Assembly (NCBI RefSeq): GCF_011075055.1
Contig: NC_058141.1
Coordinates: 17,183,639 to 17,247,638, forward strand
Source: Mangifera indica
Taxonomy: Eukaryota > Streptophyta > Magnoliopsida > Sapindales > Anacardiaceae
DNA length: 64,000 nucleotides
Reading direction: 5' to 3'
The notes beneath the pieces are model-generated. The model saw nothing but the letters and a program-made list of their open reading frames with translations, made no database searches and had not been told where the DNA came from. Within the stretch, counting starts at the first letter, position 1; the number at the start of each line of letters is the position of its first letter. Of this stretch, positions 24,375-37,177 are shown piece after piece. Both the position numbers and the translations under genes were made by a program.

Positions 24375-25213
24375 GGCCAAACGACTATTTTCCACCCAAG
24401 GTTTGTTGTAATGACAAGTTTTTACCCTTTAACTATGGAAACACCAAATACCCACCCATGACTTGTTAAATTTAACAAAACTCTAACGATGGTAAATTTA
24501 ATCTCATTTTCCCCCCTAAAATTTTAAAAACTAACATTTTTTCCTTAAGCTAAGTTTGAAAAGATCGCATTTCCCCCCCTAGGGTTTATTTTCAAACCCT
24601 TTCACTTTCTCCGGCGCCATCGCCGACCGTCTTCCCCTCCCGATGGTTTCTCTTCCACCGATGACCCCTCTCAACTTCACCCCAACCCATCCGGCGTAGA
24701 GATACGTTCTCTGGGAAGAGAAATCGTCTTCTCAGATGAAGACGACTCGTCTTCCCAGACAACGACGAGTCATCTCGTCTTCGTCTGGGAAGACGAAGAA
24801 CTTCGTCTTCCCCGACGAAGTTCTTTGTCTTTCACAACTTCTCTGACGTCGATCGGACGTCTAAATGGGAGGAAAGAGATCGTCGGAAGGAGATGATGCT
24901 TTAGGAGGGAGAGGCCGTCGGCAATGGAGTCGAAGATGTCGTCGGAGATTTCAAAACGAAACCCGAGGGTGAAACTGCGATTTTTTAAAACTTAGGCTAG
25001 GGGAAAATTTTAGTTTTTAAAGTTTAGGGGGATAAAAGTAGATTCTATTTTAGTTTATTTTTAATATTATAGAGAAAATGACGATTTTACCTTTACCACC
25101 GTTAGAGTTTTGTTAAATTTAACCAACCATGGGTGGGTGTTTGATGTTTCCATAGTTAAAGGGTGGAAACTTATCATTACAACATACCTTGGGTGGGAAA
25201 TAGTCGTTTGGCC
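24375..25213. mobile_element. Non-autonomous Mutator-like element (839 bp) with 9-bp target-site duplication
   Basis: The ends are inverted copies: the left begins GGCCAAACGACTATTTTCC and the right end reads the same on the opposite strand. The similarity runs about 120 bases inward (ACTATGGAAACA, CACCCATG, AAATTTAACAAAACTCTAACG). The exact 9-bp repeat TTGATTGAA flanks both ends (24366-24374 and 25214-25222). Long terminal inverted repeats with a 9-bp duplication are the mark of Mutator-like elements. The centre (24700-24850) is full of GAAGACG/CGTCTTC in both orientations, giving strong foldback potential. There is no transposase. Related copies lie at 37178, 38569, about 39399 and 51092. 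Confidence 0.9.
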
Positions 25214-25222
25214 TTGATTGAA

Positions 25223-26426
25223 TAATGTATATTGCATTAAATATACAGTGGTGATGCCACACTCATCCTCCTCCAACATGTAATAGTACTAGCAATACAC
25301 ATATCGTCTTAATCGATCAACTTTACATGCTTAGTGAAATCTGCAAACACTATATATCTTCAGATGACGTTAACATTTTTTCTTTTTAAGTACATAAACC
25401 AAAATGAAAACATAACATGATATTTTTTTGGGTTTTCTCTCTTAGATCTCTTTTCATTTCTTTTTCTTGGAATCTTCCTACGCAAGAAAGACATTTTCTA
25501 AAATCTCTCTGGAACTTGATAATCTATGAGTGCATTAATTACATTGTTTTGTTGACCTAACTTTGTAAACAGCCAAGACTGAATCAAATAGATTTAATTC
25601 ACAACACTATATTGTCACATTATTTTGTTGACCTAACTTTGTACACAGCTAAGATTGAATCAAACAGATTTAATCTTTCAATTCTTAAATAGATTCACAG
25701 TGTGAATATAGTTTAGATTTGAAAGAAAAAAATGGATGAAATGCATAGTTCAATGATTAGTAAATCTCCCAAGACACGGTTTGGGAGATATTTAAACATA
25801 AAAATCATACCCACAACTGTACTAATGAATAAGCAAACGTTTACTTGGGCAAAGTCTTCACTCTTCAGCATGTTCTCAGGAAAGCAATATCCCAGCAAAA
25901 CCCCAAACAAAAGCATGTGACCACAACGACCTTAGGCTCTACAAATTAAATTTATAAATCAATATAATATAAATATATGCAATTTCACTGCTACTGCAGA
26001 TCTAAAATATGAAATTAAAATATACTTCTAAGTATGTAGGCGCAAAATAATATTAAGTTAGTTGAATAAATATTTTTATGCAGGCAGAGGGAAACAAACA
26101 ACAAATCTAATAAGGCAGGGGTAGATTTGAAAAAAAGAAAAAGTCGAATATGACTTAACCGCGTAACGCCAAGTTGGGTATAGCCATGTAAGCCACGCGG
26201 CTGCACTATTCACAGTTCACATTTGCACGCCAATAGCTCTGATCATCAAGTTGTATTTGTATATATAGTAGCTTCACTCTCTTCCATCTTACCGTCATCT
26301 CAAATCTAAACACCAGCACTGCTTCAGTCTTTCAAACGCCAACTTTTAAGTTTTGTTTCTTTCTTCTCTACATCAATATTTATTTGCAACTTTCCAGTGG
26401 CAAGTAGCAATATTAAAGCCAAGAAA
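25223..26426. other. Intergenic: promoter side of the second DUF761 gene
   Basis: AT-rich DNA with no supported gene apart from the direct repeat at 25547-25674. A TATA-like TATATATAG lies at about 26260, some 165 bases before the DUF761 start codon. Confidence 0.4.
25547..25674. repeat. Direct repeat, about 52-bp unit, two copies
   Basis: The segment beginning TTTTGTTGACCTAACTTTGT occurs at 25547 and again at 25623, 76 bases apart, with a few mismatches. Both copies run to AGATTTAAT. It looks like a local tandem duplication. Confidence 0.8.
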
Positions 26427-26957
26427 ATGACGAAGAAAAGCAGTGATGTTAGTCGTAGGGTCTGGAACTTGTTACGTCTGGCATTGCTGTGGGCAAGAAA
26501 GAGCGGGGTGTTTAAGAGATGTTTGACGATGGAGGTTGGTGTGTTGAGAAAATTCATCAAAAGTTTAGGACCCAACACTCCACGGGATCAGATTTATTAT
26601 GGAGAGCGGGAGCTTTCCTTTGACAAGACTCCTATTTTCAATGCGAAGATGCATCATCCTGCTTCCATGAGATATCTTATTCCTTGCATGGCCCCGCCTG
26701 TTGATTTTGATTATGATTTTGATATTGATGATCATTATCATGATGAGGGAGATGGAGGTTATGCTTATGATTATAGGAGGAAGAGTTGCTTGAAGAATGA
26801 AGAAGAATATGAAGAGGCAACTACTGAAGAGAAGATTCCATTGGAGGAACAAGGAATTGACTTGAGAGCGGAGGAGTTCATAGCCAAGTTTTACCAACAA
26901 ATCAAAATGCAAAGACAGATTTCATATTTGGAGAGACTAAATAAAAGCACTACTTAG
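26427..26957 (+). CDS. DUF761 (cotton-fibre-protein-like) protein
   Basis: This is an intronless 176-aa protein. The first ATG is at 26427; the frame opens slightly upstream but without an ATG. The N-terminus is basic with an amphipathic helix (RVWNLLRLALLWARKSGVFKR). The middle is rich in Asp, Tyr and His (DYDFDIDDHYHDEGDGG). The C-terminus carries the DUF761 motif (IDLRAEEFIAKFYQQIKMQ). Family members are plant-specific and often linked to fibre, vascular or stress expression, but biochemical function is unknown. It is probably not a recent duplicate of the gene at 23238, because similarity is limited to the terminal motif. Confidence 0.88.
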   Translation: MTKKSSDVSRRVWNLLRLALLWARKSGVFKRCLTMEVGVLRKFIKSLGPNTPRDQIYYGERELSFDKTPIFNAKMHHPASMRYLIPCMAPPVDFDYDFDIDDHYHDEGDGGYAYDYRRKSCLKNEEEYEEATTEEKIPLEEQGIDLRAEEFIAKFYQQIKMQRQISYLERLNKSTT

Positions 26958-27176
26958 TGTTGAGTTGATCATCTTTTTCTTGCTTAATTTGTTCATTTCT
27001 GGGTTTCCAACATTACATTTCTAGGTAATTAATGCGGCATTTTGTAATTACTAAAAGCTTTCGTTGAGTTTGAGTATTTACAATTTTACAAATAAACATA
27101 TACTTTTACCTAAATGACAGCACGAAGTAAATTTGCTTCTAAAAGCTATTGCATCCAGACAGTACAAACTTGCAGA

Positions 27177-30100
27177 TCAATTTCCATTCTGATTCGTTTT
27201 TATATATGCTTCCAACTGCTTCGTTGCCGCCAGTATCAAACCTGTGATTGCAAAGCCATATTGTTAACTGAAATGTAGATATTTACACCGCTCTACATAG
27301 AACCATATCTAAAAGCACAGGTCATTATGTTTTCTTCAAATACCACCCATGTTCTCTTTGAATGCTATCAATATCAAAACTGGTGACCATCAATCTTTTG
27401 ATTGAAAGGAAGTGAAAATTTGTTCCTTTACACTATTTTTGCTCTAAATTATTCTTTCACAATAGCATATATCACATGTAGAACAAAAAGTACCTAAAAA
27501 CAGAGGAGAGGGCCTCCCAGGTCGCGATTTGAACTCTGGATGAAACTGAACTCCTACATAATATGGATGACCTGGAAGCTCCAAAATCTGCAGAAAGAAC
27601 AGAAGAACCGAACTTCCAAAATTGAATAATCAGGGTAAGTGCTAACTAACTTCTCAATCTAGCAAAATGGCCGCAAACAAGAAATGGCCAAGCCCATTGA
27701 CCTTCAATTCATGTGAGAAGGGGCTGGCAACAATGAAAATGAATGTTACTTATCGAAGGTGATCTAAGTTTAAAATTATAACTGATTCAACTTCAGCATA
27801 TTACAAACATGTTTCAAATTAAGCAGGGATTTTTATCACCAGAGCAGAATACCACCTCCATTCGTTTTCCAGTTTCATCCTTCCCTACAAATTTAAGGCC
27901 AGCTTTTTCAAGAACCCCAATTATCTCTGGGTTCACCTGCAGCATATCAGACCAAAGCATCACCATTATGCAAGCCAGACATCTTTGCACCCATCAGAGT
28001 GAACTTTAAAACTGACCTCATATCTGTGGCGATGCCGTTCGTCCACATACTTTGGATTACAATACCTAGCAAACAAGAGAAAATGTGATGGGCATGCATA
28101 GCAGTAATATATAAGAACACATCATAGTACCTCTTTGGATACTAAGTTGCTGCCAGATAGGCAACACAAATGGACAAGGCTAGCCTTGTGACCTGTGAAC
28201 CACCGCATTGACATAAAAGAATAATCGCCCTAAGGTCCAGTTAGGACTCTAGCCATGCATTGATGTAGAGTAATAAAAGAATTATGGAGCAAAATGAAAT
28301 GTAAAAGTTCTATATTGCATTCACAGACAAACTTCATGTACTCCTGAAATTGGAAAGTTGATAAATCACATACAATTTTGAAGAAATGCAATCATGGGTT
28401 TGGAATAGTGTTTTTCGAGAGCCTAGTCTCATTGTGCTTCCCATATGTGTTCTTGAACCCTGCATATGGATATAAATTGATAGTGTAACATATCACAGTA
28501 ATAGAAAAATAAGGGAGGCAGTAGAATTCCAACCTCAGGCATGAAAATCACAACATGATCTGAAGTCTGGGTATCAAACTCTGAACTGTTTGCCCTTTCT
28601 AAACCCAGAACCTAGAAAAAATTAACTAGGGGCAGTCAGAGAAGGGCTACTATACAATGCGAAAAAGAAAAATGAAACGAAAAACAAACCACTCACATAT
28701 CTAGCAAACTCAATTACAGAAATTTGCATGCCCAAGCAAATCCCAAGATAGGGTACATTATTCTCTCTAGCATACTTTGCAGCCAATATCATTCCTCCCA
28801 CACCACGATCACCAAATCCACCTGGAACTAAGACACATTCTGCATTCTGCGATGAAATTTACCACCATTTGTATAAAAATATATAGATACTCATGATCTA
28901 TTCTAAGACCATTACACAGATAAAATTTATTGGAGAGATTCTTTATCTCAAAAAAATTATTAAAAAGGAAAATACCAGCAAAGCTCAGAAATCTGAATGT
29001 CTGTGTCTGTGTAAAGCTCACTATAAAAGTGATCAACAAAACAAACTAACAAGTATGGCATTATTTTGGGAATTTGACACTGAGTTATTCTGCTAGCTTT
29101 AAATATATAGAATCTGATGGCAATTATGTTGAATAAGATAAGGAAGAAATAAATTGCATAAGGCTTACCCTCAAAGTCTCCCATGCAGCGGCATGTGCTT
29201 CTGGTGTCTGCAAATGCAGACAAAACAAAAACAAGGTTATTTTCTTCAAAAATATATGGGAAAGAGAGATCAACATGATCCAACTAGTGTGGTTCGGTAC
29301 CAATTTTGCACTCTCATCTTCAAGATCAGAAGCTGCAATCCAGTTGATTGATGGCTTCAGGGAACATGCAATGCATGCATGCAAAAGAGCCTGCATTCAT
29401 AAGCATAACCACAAGAAAAGTTGGTAATGTATAGACTACATGCTAAGCAAACCAGAGACTCTCATTAGCTTATAATATGAAAAGGGTTCTTTTTTTCTTA
29501 TGAAAGAATTGGCAGGAATATACTTATCCTCTATATAAAAAAAATATAATTGCAACATGAGCTAAACTATCATAATTTAGCATGACATCTGATAACGTTT
29601 ATTTCTTCCAAAATAATCAGCAAATAACAAGTATCAACCAACACAAAAGCTTAATCTGTTAGGTTGGGTCTACACATCAAGAGTATTCAGCTCAAATCAT
29701 AAATTTTACAAATATGGTAGTCTGACAACAACAATTTATTCCAAAATAGAACTAGACCAGTAAAAACTATAAACATCTGCATTTTTTGAGAACTTCACAC
29801 AAACTTTTAATCCTAGAAAGGTAGATTAACACTTAAAATGAGCATAAGTTCTTCTATGCATCAGGAAAATTGTGGTAGGCACAAGTTCTTCCATGCATCA
29901 GCATATCATGTTCATAAGCATTCATAAAATTAGTAGGTTTGACTGGTTAGATGACAGAGACTAGCACTAGTTCAGGCCTATACCTTGTTTTTCCTGTCTC
30001 CTAGCTCAAAGTAAAACAAAGAGTAAAATAGAAAGCACACCTTAACAACAGACAGATATGAGTCTGTAAGGCCAACATACTTTCCAACCATAGCAATCCT

Positions 30101-33100
30101 CACCTGTCATTACAGCATGTTTTTGTCTCAAGTACAAAAGAAGAATATTCAACAAGAGGATTGCAAGCTATCCATGAATATACTAATATATATTGAGAAA
30201 GTTATAAATTAAGTAGTACTAACAGAATTGGTGATATTATCGAAAGTCTCGGCCATCTTTGTCCAAGCTTGTAAATCTGGAGGTGCAGCAATGCTGAAAC
30301 AGATAACTGTAATTTGCTAGTTAAAAAATCAACCATGCTGCTACTTCCAGAGAAAGCAATGTCTTGGTCTTTTAAAGAGTTGTTTAAGCTCAATTGGTAG
30401 CAATCCAGGCATGATAACTCATAACATATATAGCCAGAGGACCAAACCATTGTCATATATGAACAGGGAAAAAAAACAGATAGGTAAATTTAGAGACAGC
30501 ATCACATGGACTGCTTCCCTTAGATTCATTTCTCTGAAAACTTGAGAGGCCAATAAAGATTCTGATATGAAAATTAAAGTTTTAATATGCAGAAAAAGTT
30601 GAAACAAACACTAACCAGAGCAAATTTAGCTGTTGTAGAATTGAATGATGAGCATTTTGGCTCTGAAACAAATATTCATGTCAAAAAGCATTAATTGGAT
30701 GTCGATAAATAAACAGGAGACACTTGACTTTAGAAGGAACCATAACAAAGTCAATAAACTCACTCGAAGTAAGAGAGGAACGTGCCAAATGTTTGGAACA
30801 TCATGAATATTGAGAACATTTGCAATCTGTGAGAAACAGTGAAAAGACATAAAATGACAATTCAATTAAACTGAGTCTGATCGAAGGATCAAAGAAACAA
30901 TCCTCACAACAATTTACCGGGACATGGCAGAACTGAGAAAGTTTCTCCTTTGTATTTGCCAACAAAGGCTGCATAAGATTGCCAATTAAAGAAAATTCAA
31001 GGTGTTAACCATCGTATTTACCATTAAGACCATTTGAATTAGAAAACATAACTTTTAAATCATATTAATAGCTTTATCCCAACCTAAAATTGGGGAGCAC
31101 AATAATTGCTTCATTTTTAAACCAAAATCAAGCAAATATTTGTTATTAATCTCAAAGACTCCAAAACCAAATTCTCAGACAAGGAAAAAGTTGAACCTGG
31201 GCAGAGCAACATGCTAAGAGATGAGGTGTCAACCCTAATGCTCTCAATTCCCGGACACTATGCTGTGTAGGCTTAGTTTTCTGGGGAAAACGTGAGAGAG
31301 AAAGATTAAAGAGAATGAACAAGAATGCGACAATAATCAGCCAAATAATAAAAGAATAAATAAATATATAATATGATTTATTATATATATAAAGAATTCC
31401 AAGTTATATTATCAACCTTGGTCTCTAAGAGTAGGAGACAATATTTACTGCATATCTCAAATATAGGTTTATAGATACAAATGGAGTATTACTTGCTCAC
31501 CAACAACGCCAAGCACAGGTATCAGGCTCACATGAATGAGACAAAAGTTATCTTGACCTGAGGAGGGAATAGAAAGTTGAAGTCAGGAAATACGCAAAAC
31601 ATTTTGGGAAGTAAATCCCAGTGCATATGCCAAGCACAGAATGGCACATCAAAAAAATAATTTCTTAGTTTTCCTTATAATTGCATATATTTATCAAAAA
31701 CATTTGGACGGATTGATCTATAAGGCATAGAATAATGAACATAAAACAGAAACCAAATTATTAAATCATCTGATCAAAGTCAACTATACCATTATGCAAA
31801 TAAAACATAACATTAAATATTCTTCATTAGATTTATTAAAATATCAAGGACATAATTAAGTCTCCATATAAATCTAAATAACACAACAATATATCATAAT
31901 ATGTGCAGCTTACCAACTGAAAATGAAAGCTGTCGCAAAGCCTCAATGAATGGCATTGATTCAATATCCCCTGGAGAGAAAAAAATGTCAATCAAAACAA
32001 CAAATCACCAATTCTTTGTGCACCATAAATCTCTTTTGTATCAAGAAGCTCTTACCAACAGTTCCCCCCAACTCAATCACACAAACATCTGCCGGGCCTT
32101 CTTTACCATCCACAGGAATAGCAGCAACAAACTCAATCCAATTCTTGATGGCATCTGTGATGTGTGGAACCACCTGGGATCCACCAAAGAGTGGCAGAAA
32201 TCTAAGTCACCAGTGTTTTCCTTACACAATTAAGATCTAAGGAACACTTTTCAGTGTAATAAACATTACCTGAACTGTCTTTCCAAGATAATCACCTCTC
32301 CGTTCCTTCTCAAGTACAGACTGATTAGATATGAAGGAGATTAATAAGTTTTAGTTAGCACAAACAATTGAATTGACGTCATAAATTTACAAATTATAAA
32401 TTCAAGCACCTGATATATCTTTCCAGTGGTGATATTGTTATCTCTTGTGAGAGTAACATCCAGGAATCGTTCATAGTTACCCAAATCTAAATCAACCTGT
32501 AAAAAAGAAAAATACTAATAACTTGTAGCACAGTGCTTGACATACTACATACATAACTCGTGAAACTGTTATGTATGCAAGAATGTACACAATTGCAACT
32601 TCTTGATACAAACGGACAAAGAAAAAACCTCTCCACCATCGTCAAGAACGAAAACTTCCCCATGTTCAAAAGGAGACATGGTACCAGCATCCGTATTAAG
32701 GTATGGATCTGCCAGACATGAAAGATAGTTACAACAATTGACATGCAAAAATACATAATGAATTTAAAACACAAACAATATGATTACTCTTCCAATCAAA
32801 ATTCAAAACAAGAAAAAACTAGTGAGTTGATGAAATAAGCAATCAAACAATTGAAAAAGAAAGACAAACAAAGACCTCCAATACAAAATAAAGAAAATCA
32901 AACCCATCTCCAACAATAAATATGAACAAATGCCGACAACAAAACAACTAAAGCAACAACAGTTGAAAAAAAAATCCGATTCCAACAAAAGTTCTGTCAA
33001 ACATACGCAATAACGATTAGACTAGTAAAAACAAAAATGATTATAATGATTTTAGAAATTAAAAAATGAGAAGAAAATTAAAACAGAAACAGAAAAAGAG

Positions 33101-33221
33101 AACCAATTTTGATGGAAGTGACGCGTAGACCACAGGCTTTAAGGACGACGCCTATGCTGCTGGCTGTGACGCCTTTACCCAGTCCACTCACAACTCCTCC
33201 TGTAACCAGAACGAACTTCAT
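27177..33221 (-). CDS. CTP synthase (glutamine-hydrolysing)
   Basis: This converts UTP, ATP and glutamine to CTP in the last step of de novo pyrimidine nucleotide synthesis. I read 22 exons, from 33104-33221 to 27177-27241, whose phases join to 561 aa, a normal length. The N-terminal synthetase domain starts [20 protein letters not shown], the dethiobiotin-synthetase-like P-loop. It continues through [31 protein letters not shown] and [13 protein letters not shown]. The C-terminal class I glutamine amidotransferase domain has the nucleophile Cys398 in LGICLGMQ, and His525 and Glu527 in FHPEF. Exon 14 (29301-29390) and exon 15 (29169-29207) are short but in phase. No transit peptide is present, consistent with a cytosolic enzyme. 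No inactivating change was seen. Confidence 0.96.
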
Positions 33222-34261
33222 CCTCCCTAATTTATACTATTAAAGTAGTAGTAGTAGCCGTAGTATCAACTGATATTTTTTAACAAAGTGTTTGTGTTTA
33301 TGTCGGAGCGGGAAAAGATTGAAGAGGATTCAACATCCCTTCTTGTTCTTGGCTCGCGAAAGGTCCCCGTTTCTGGCTTTTTTTGGCAGTTTTGGCTTTC
33401 AATCAACGCCTACGCCGTCGTATAAATCAACTTCATGTTGCCACATGAACATTAGTAGGCAGTAGCTTCCCTTCCAGTTGTTTTGTTTTGTTTTTCCTGG
33501 TTGTGATTTGAGCCTTTGATAAACCAAGTATCTATAAATGATTAAATGATTAAAAAAAAAACGACATCAGATGCCCGCAACTTGCTTTAAGTGGATATGT
33601 CATCGGCATGACGACATACTTGATTTATCTGCTTCCACTAGCCTCATCCTTTTTTTTTTTTTTTAAATTCTTAAACGCAAATGGAAATATCGCCGTAAAA
33701 TAAAAAGGTTCGCAATAATTTGTCGGCCAAATTACTAATTCCCACCCAAAATTTATGAAAATACTTTTTACCTTTTAAATTGAGAAGTCGTCATTTTCTA
33801 GTCCATCGTTCAATTTCATTAATGAAAACCGTTCTTTACTTTTTTTTTTTTCTGCTATAATATACCTTTGTGTCAACATAAACTTAATAAAATCAGACTT
33901 GACAAGGTAACTTTCCTTCCTAATATCTATTGAGTATCTTTTTATAACTTTTACACAAAATCTTAGACTATGCATTACCTTAGAGCAAATGTGTTGGAAC
34001 GTTGTGCTGGCACCATGCTAGGACCGATTCTTTCAGACTGTGGTGCGGTCACGGCTTCAAATTTGATTACATTCTTTACCCAGAAGCCATTTATGGAGCA
34101 TAGTCATAATCATACCCCGCTTCAAAAAGTTAACGACAACACTATAGAAAGGACGCTTTATCTAAGACTTTCAAAGCCTACAAAAAAACAAATATTATTT
34201 TCTGTCACGAGCACCGACATGAAAAGAAAAAAGGATTTTCTCAAAGTTTACTTATTTTTAA

Positions 34262-34585
34262 GGTTAGATTCAAATTGAGTCTGTTTGAATTTAAATTTAA
34301 GTTCAAAATAAATCAGTTTTATACAAGTTTGCTCAAACTTGAGTTATTCATCGAATTTATTAATTAAAATTTTTGATACAAAATGATATTATTTTTAATT
34401 AATATGTATTAAAACGACATCATTTTAATAATAAAATAATTAAAAATTCAAACTTGAAATAAGTCAAACCAAATTTGAGTTTCACTTCAATGAGCTCAAA
34501 CTTAAATTTAAACTCTATTATATACAAACTAAACTAAATTTAAACTCAAAAAAGCTTTAGTTTAATTTAATTTAAATTTAACCCT
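34262..34585. mobile_element. Degenerate hAT-MITE-like inverted-repeat element
   Basis: The left end reads GGTTAGATTCAAATTGAG and the right end, on the other strand, CAGGGTTAAATTTAAATT. Both resemble the ends of the hAT MITE at 52937 (TAGGGCTGGATTCAA) after loss of CpG sites. The interior is AT-rich with repeated CAAACTTGAG and TTTGAGTT in both orientations. No clear target-site duplication was found, so the call is tentative. Confidence 0.4.
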
Positions 34586-35905
34586 GTTTTTTTTTTTTTT
34601 TTTTTAGGGGCTTTACTTAAAACTTTTCAACTGAAGTAGCCCACAAACGTTGAAGCCTCGGCGACACTTCCCACTAAAGACAAAATGTCGACGTTTTCAA
34701 TCTCCGTTAAGCAGGTGATGCCAGTGGACAAAGAATCACAAAGATTTTTTCAATCATAATGTCGATTTTTTCCTCACGATTAACCACAAAGAATCAACTT
34801 TTCTTTCTCTTCTTTGATTCGACATAGCCATCTCTTTTTGGTTTTTCTTCTTAGCATTTCATCCCGAGTATCGTGATTGTTATTGATTCAAATTTTGTAG
34901 TTTCCAGTTCAAATATTACATACCATTTCATAATTAAATTGATGTACTGAATATGCAGTTTTCATGAGCAGTTCGATGGGTATAAAAGAAGAAACAGCAG
35001 GTCAAGCTCAAGTGCGTAAGCACTTCCAACGTAAGACACTCAATTACACCTCTCTACCCGCCAATTGACTTCCTATTCTAGCTACGAAGATTCAAAACCT
35101 ATGGTCAATTTGAGTAAGGCTCAATAAAATGGAAATGATTACTAAATAAAGAAATTAATCTATTGAATATTTTCAGCGAGCTGCCCTTACAAAATTCTTT
35201 CACTACTATTATTCAAGTAATGTTATGTCAAATTCCATTCAGAATAAAATAAAGTCAGACAGGTTCTCCCCATTTATTCATAATGGAAAATAACTTAAAT
35301 TTATCTAGTACCATGGATCTCACAATTTTATAGTCTCCATGCTGGTTGTTTAAAGGGCATTTTATCCCACACAAATATTAGGACAATTTTTTTACTCCAC
35401 CCAAAAATATTACACCTCCAACGCTGGAAATCAACATGACTATATCAAAATGCATTAGCATCGGTTCAAATGAGCTCAAGGAAGTTTGAGAAGGCCCAAA
35501 TTTTACTCACTAGATTCTGATCAAATTTGTTCCTTAACCATGATATTCACCTAACTCTATCGCCAGCAATTTCTATGAGATTTGAGGAAATAAATAGAAT
35601 GCATATACCCAACAAATCTTGGGTAACATTTTGTATTTGAAACTACCACAATTTCATAGAAGAGAAAGTAGAACAAAATCATATTGAGCCAGCCAAAGCA
35701 ATCACAAAATAATGGTAAAAAGTTGGGACTACGCAGATGCAAACGGATTCTGCATTACAGAATTCATTGCAGTAAAACATCATGGAACAACTTCAACTCT
35801 GACAATAATAAAAGCAGTAGACTGGCAAAATCTAATGTTAAATTGATTCTTAAGGGAAGAAGATAACTGTGTTTGCAAACTGGAGCAACTCACACGCTAA
35901 GAAAG

Positions 35906-36007
35906 ATAGCAGATAATTTTAGAAGCACGACAGGGGTGGATAGCAGATAATTTGGGAAACACAGCAAGGGTGGAGAGCAGATAATTTTGGTGAACACAAT
36001 GAGAGCG
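35906..36007. repeat. 34-bp tandem repeat, three copies
   Basis: Three adjacent units begin ATAGCAGATAATTT, ATAGCAGATAATTT and AGAGCAGATAATTT. The first two both end in GGGTGG. The copies have diverged at several positions. Confidence 0.85.
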
Positions 36008-36448
36008 ATCGATAAGAGGCAAGATGAAAAGGATTAAAAAAAGAAACTTGCTGTCATGGAGGAAAAATGTAGAACAAAGAGGACTGCAATCAACACTAGA
36101 AATTATTACAAACAAATGAAATTCATCCTAATTCCCATTGTTATTTTCCAACTATTACTTATTCACACAATCAATATACTATATAACTTGAAGAGAAGCT
36201 ACCTTCATGACATTAATCAGCTAAGAAGTCTAAATTACGAGTAAAATTTTAGTATGTGATACAATGCCAATGGGCAATATGAAGCAACAAAGGTTAAAAG
36301 AGCCATAGACAATAAAATCAGAAGTATGACAGGCCTATAAAAACACCATAAAAGGGCCTGACTGAGATTATTCGATCTTATCTTTCAAAGCACAAGCAAA
36401 CCATAAATAGATTCTACCTTGCTTGTAAACAAGGCCACAAAGCTAAGT

Positions 36449-36904
36449 CTACCAAGATGCCTTCTTGATGCCATTCAAAAGACCTTGAGATGCTAAACTA
36501 CGAAAAACAATACGAGACATTCGAAATTTCTCGTACACGGCACGAGGTCGACCAGTGAAAATGCATCGGTTTCTTACACGAGTGAAGGAACTGTTTCTCG
36601 GCAACTGAGACAACTTACAGAGAAATTTCTCTCGGATCTCAGAAGGAAGATCGGTATCTCTGTGAAGAGCCTTGTAAAGCTTTCGCCTCAATTCATATTT
36701 AGCAGAAAGCAATCTACGTTTGTGGTCCTCTATATTTCGCTTCTCCGTAACCGTACTCATTGTCCTCCTGAATTCATAAGCATATGATTTGTTCCCATTT
36801 ATTAAAAGAAAATTATCGGAAACAAATATGGAGAAATAAAGAAATTACCAGAAGTTCATGGACTGAGAAGTCATACTGAAGATGTTTTGTCGAGTGAGAG
36901 CCAT
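36449..36904 (-). CDS. RPS14: Mitochondrial ribosomal protein S14, nuclear copy
   Basis: This is a protein of the small mitoribosomal subunit. Exon 2 (36449-36767) encodes the full S14 core: [58 protein letters not shown] and ASW at the end. This matches plant mitochondrial S14 rather than the plastid or cytosolic forms. Exon 1 (36849-36904) starts at ATG 36904 and encodes [18 protein letters not shown]. It splices (donor GTAATT, acceptor TTCAG) in frame to [11 protein letters not shown], giving 124 aa. The extension is rich in Ser, Thr, Gln and Arg without acidic residues, as expected of a mitochondrial presequence. Transfer of rps14 from mitochondrion to nucleus is well known in angiosperms. 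Starting at 36760 instead would remove the presequence. Confidence 0.92.
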
Positions 36905-37177
36905 GAATGGGGGCAGACTCGTCAGAGACGAAGAGAAAACGAGGGTTTTTGAGTTTCTGCAAATTTTAAAAAGAAAAGAAAATTAACCTAATTTAGATGA
37001 TTGGATGTAATAAGCCGATAAAAATAAGCCAGGTATGTAATGCAGGCTCAAGCCCAATAAGAAAGGCCTGGGCTCTTAATAGAAGCATAGAAAAACAAGG
37101 GAAGAAGGGATAATAAAATAAAAAATAGAAACCGAAGTGGGAAATATACACCAGGCACGTGCCGCCACGTCTTTTGA

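Larger units (their letters stand above)
33222..36448. other. Intergenic region with repeats, 3.2 kb
   Basis: Bases 33222-33500 are the CTP synthase promoter and 5' UTR. Around 33729 a stretch (GGCCAAATTACTAATTCCC) resembles one end of the Mutator-like family but has no partner end. A degenerate inverted-repeat element is at 34262-34585 and a 34-bp tandem repeat at 35906-36007. A short frame at 34684 (MSTFSISVKQ) followed by a possible donor site may be a small or first exon but cannot be supported. Confidence 0.4.

Noticed and set aside
33970..34278. 102-codon plus-strand reading frame starting with ATG
   Set aside because: No recognisable motif and no supporting promoter; flanked by low-complexity DNA and a degenerate repeat. 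Not called as a gene.
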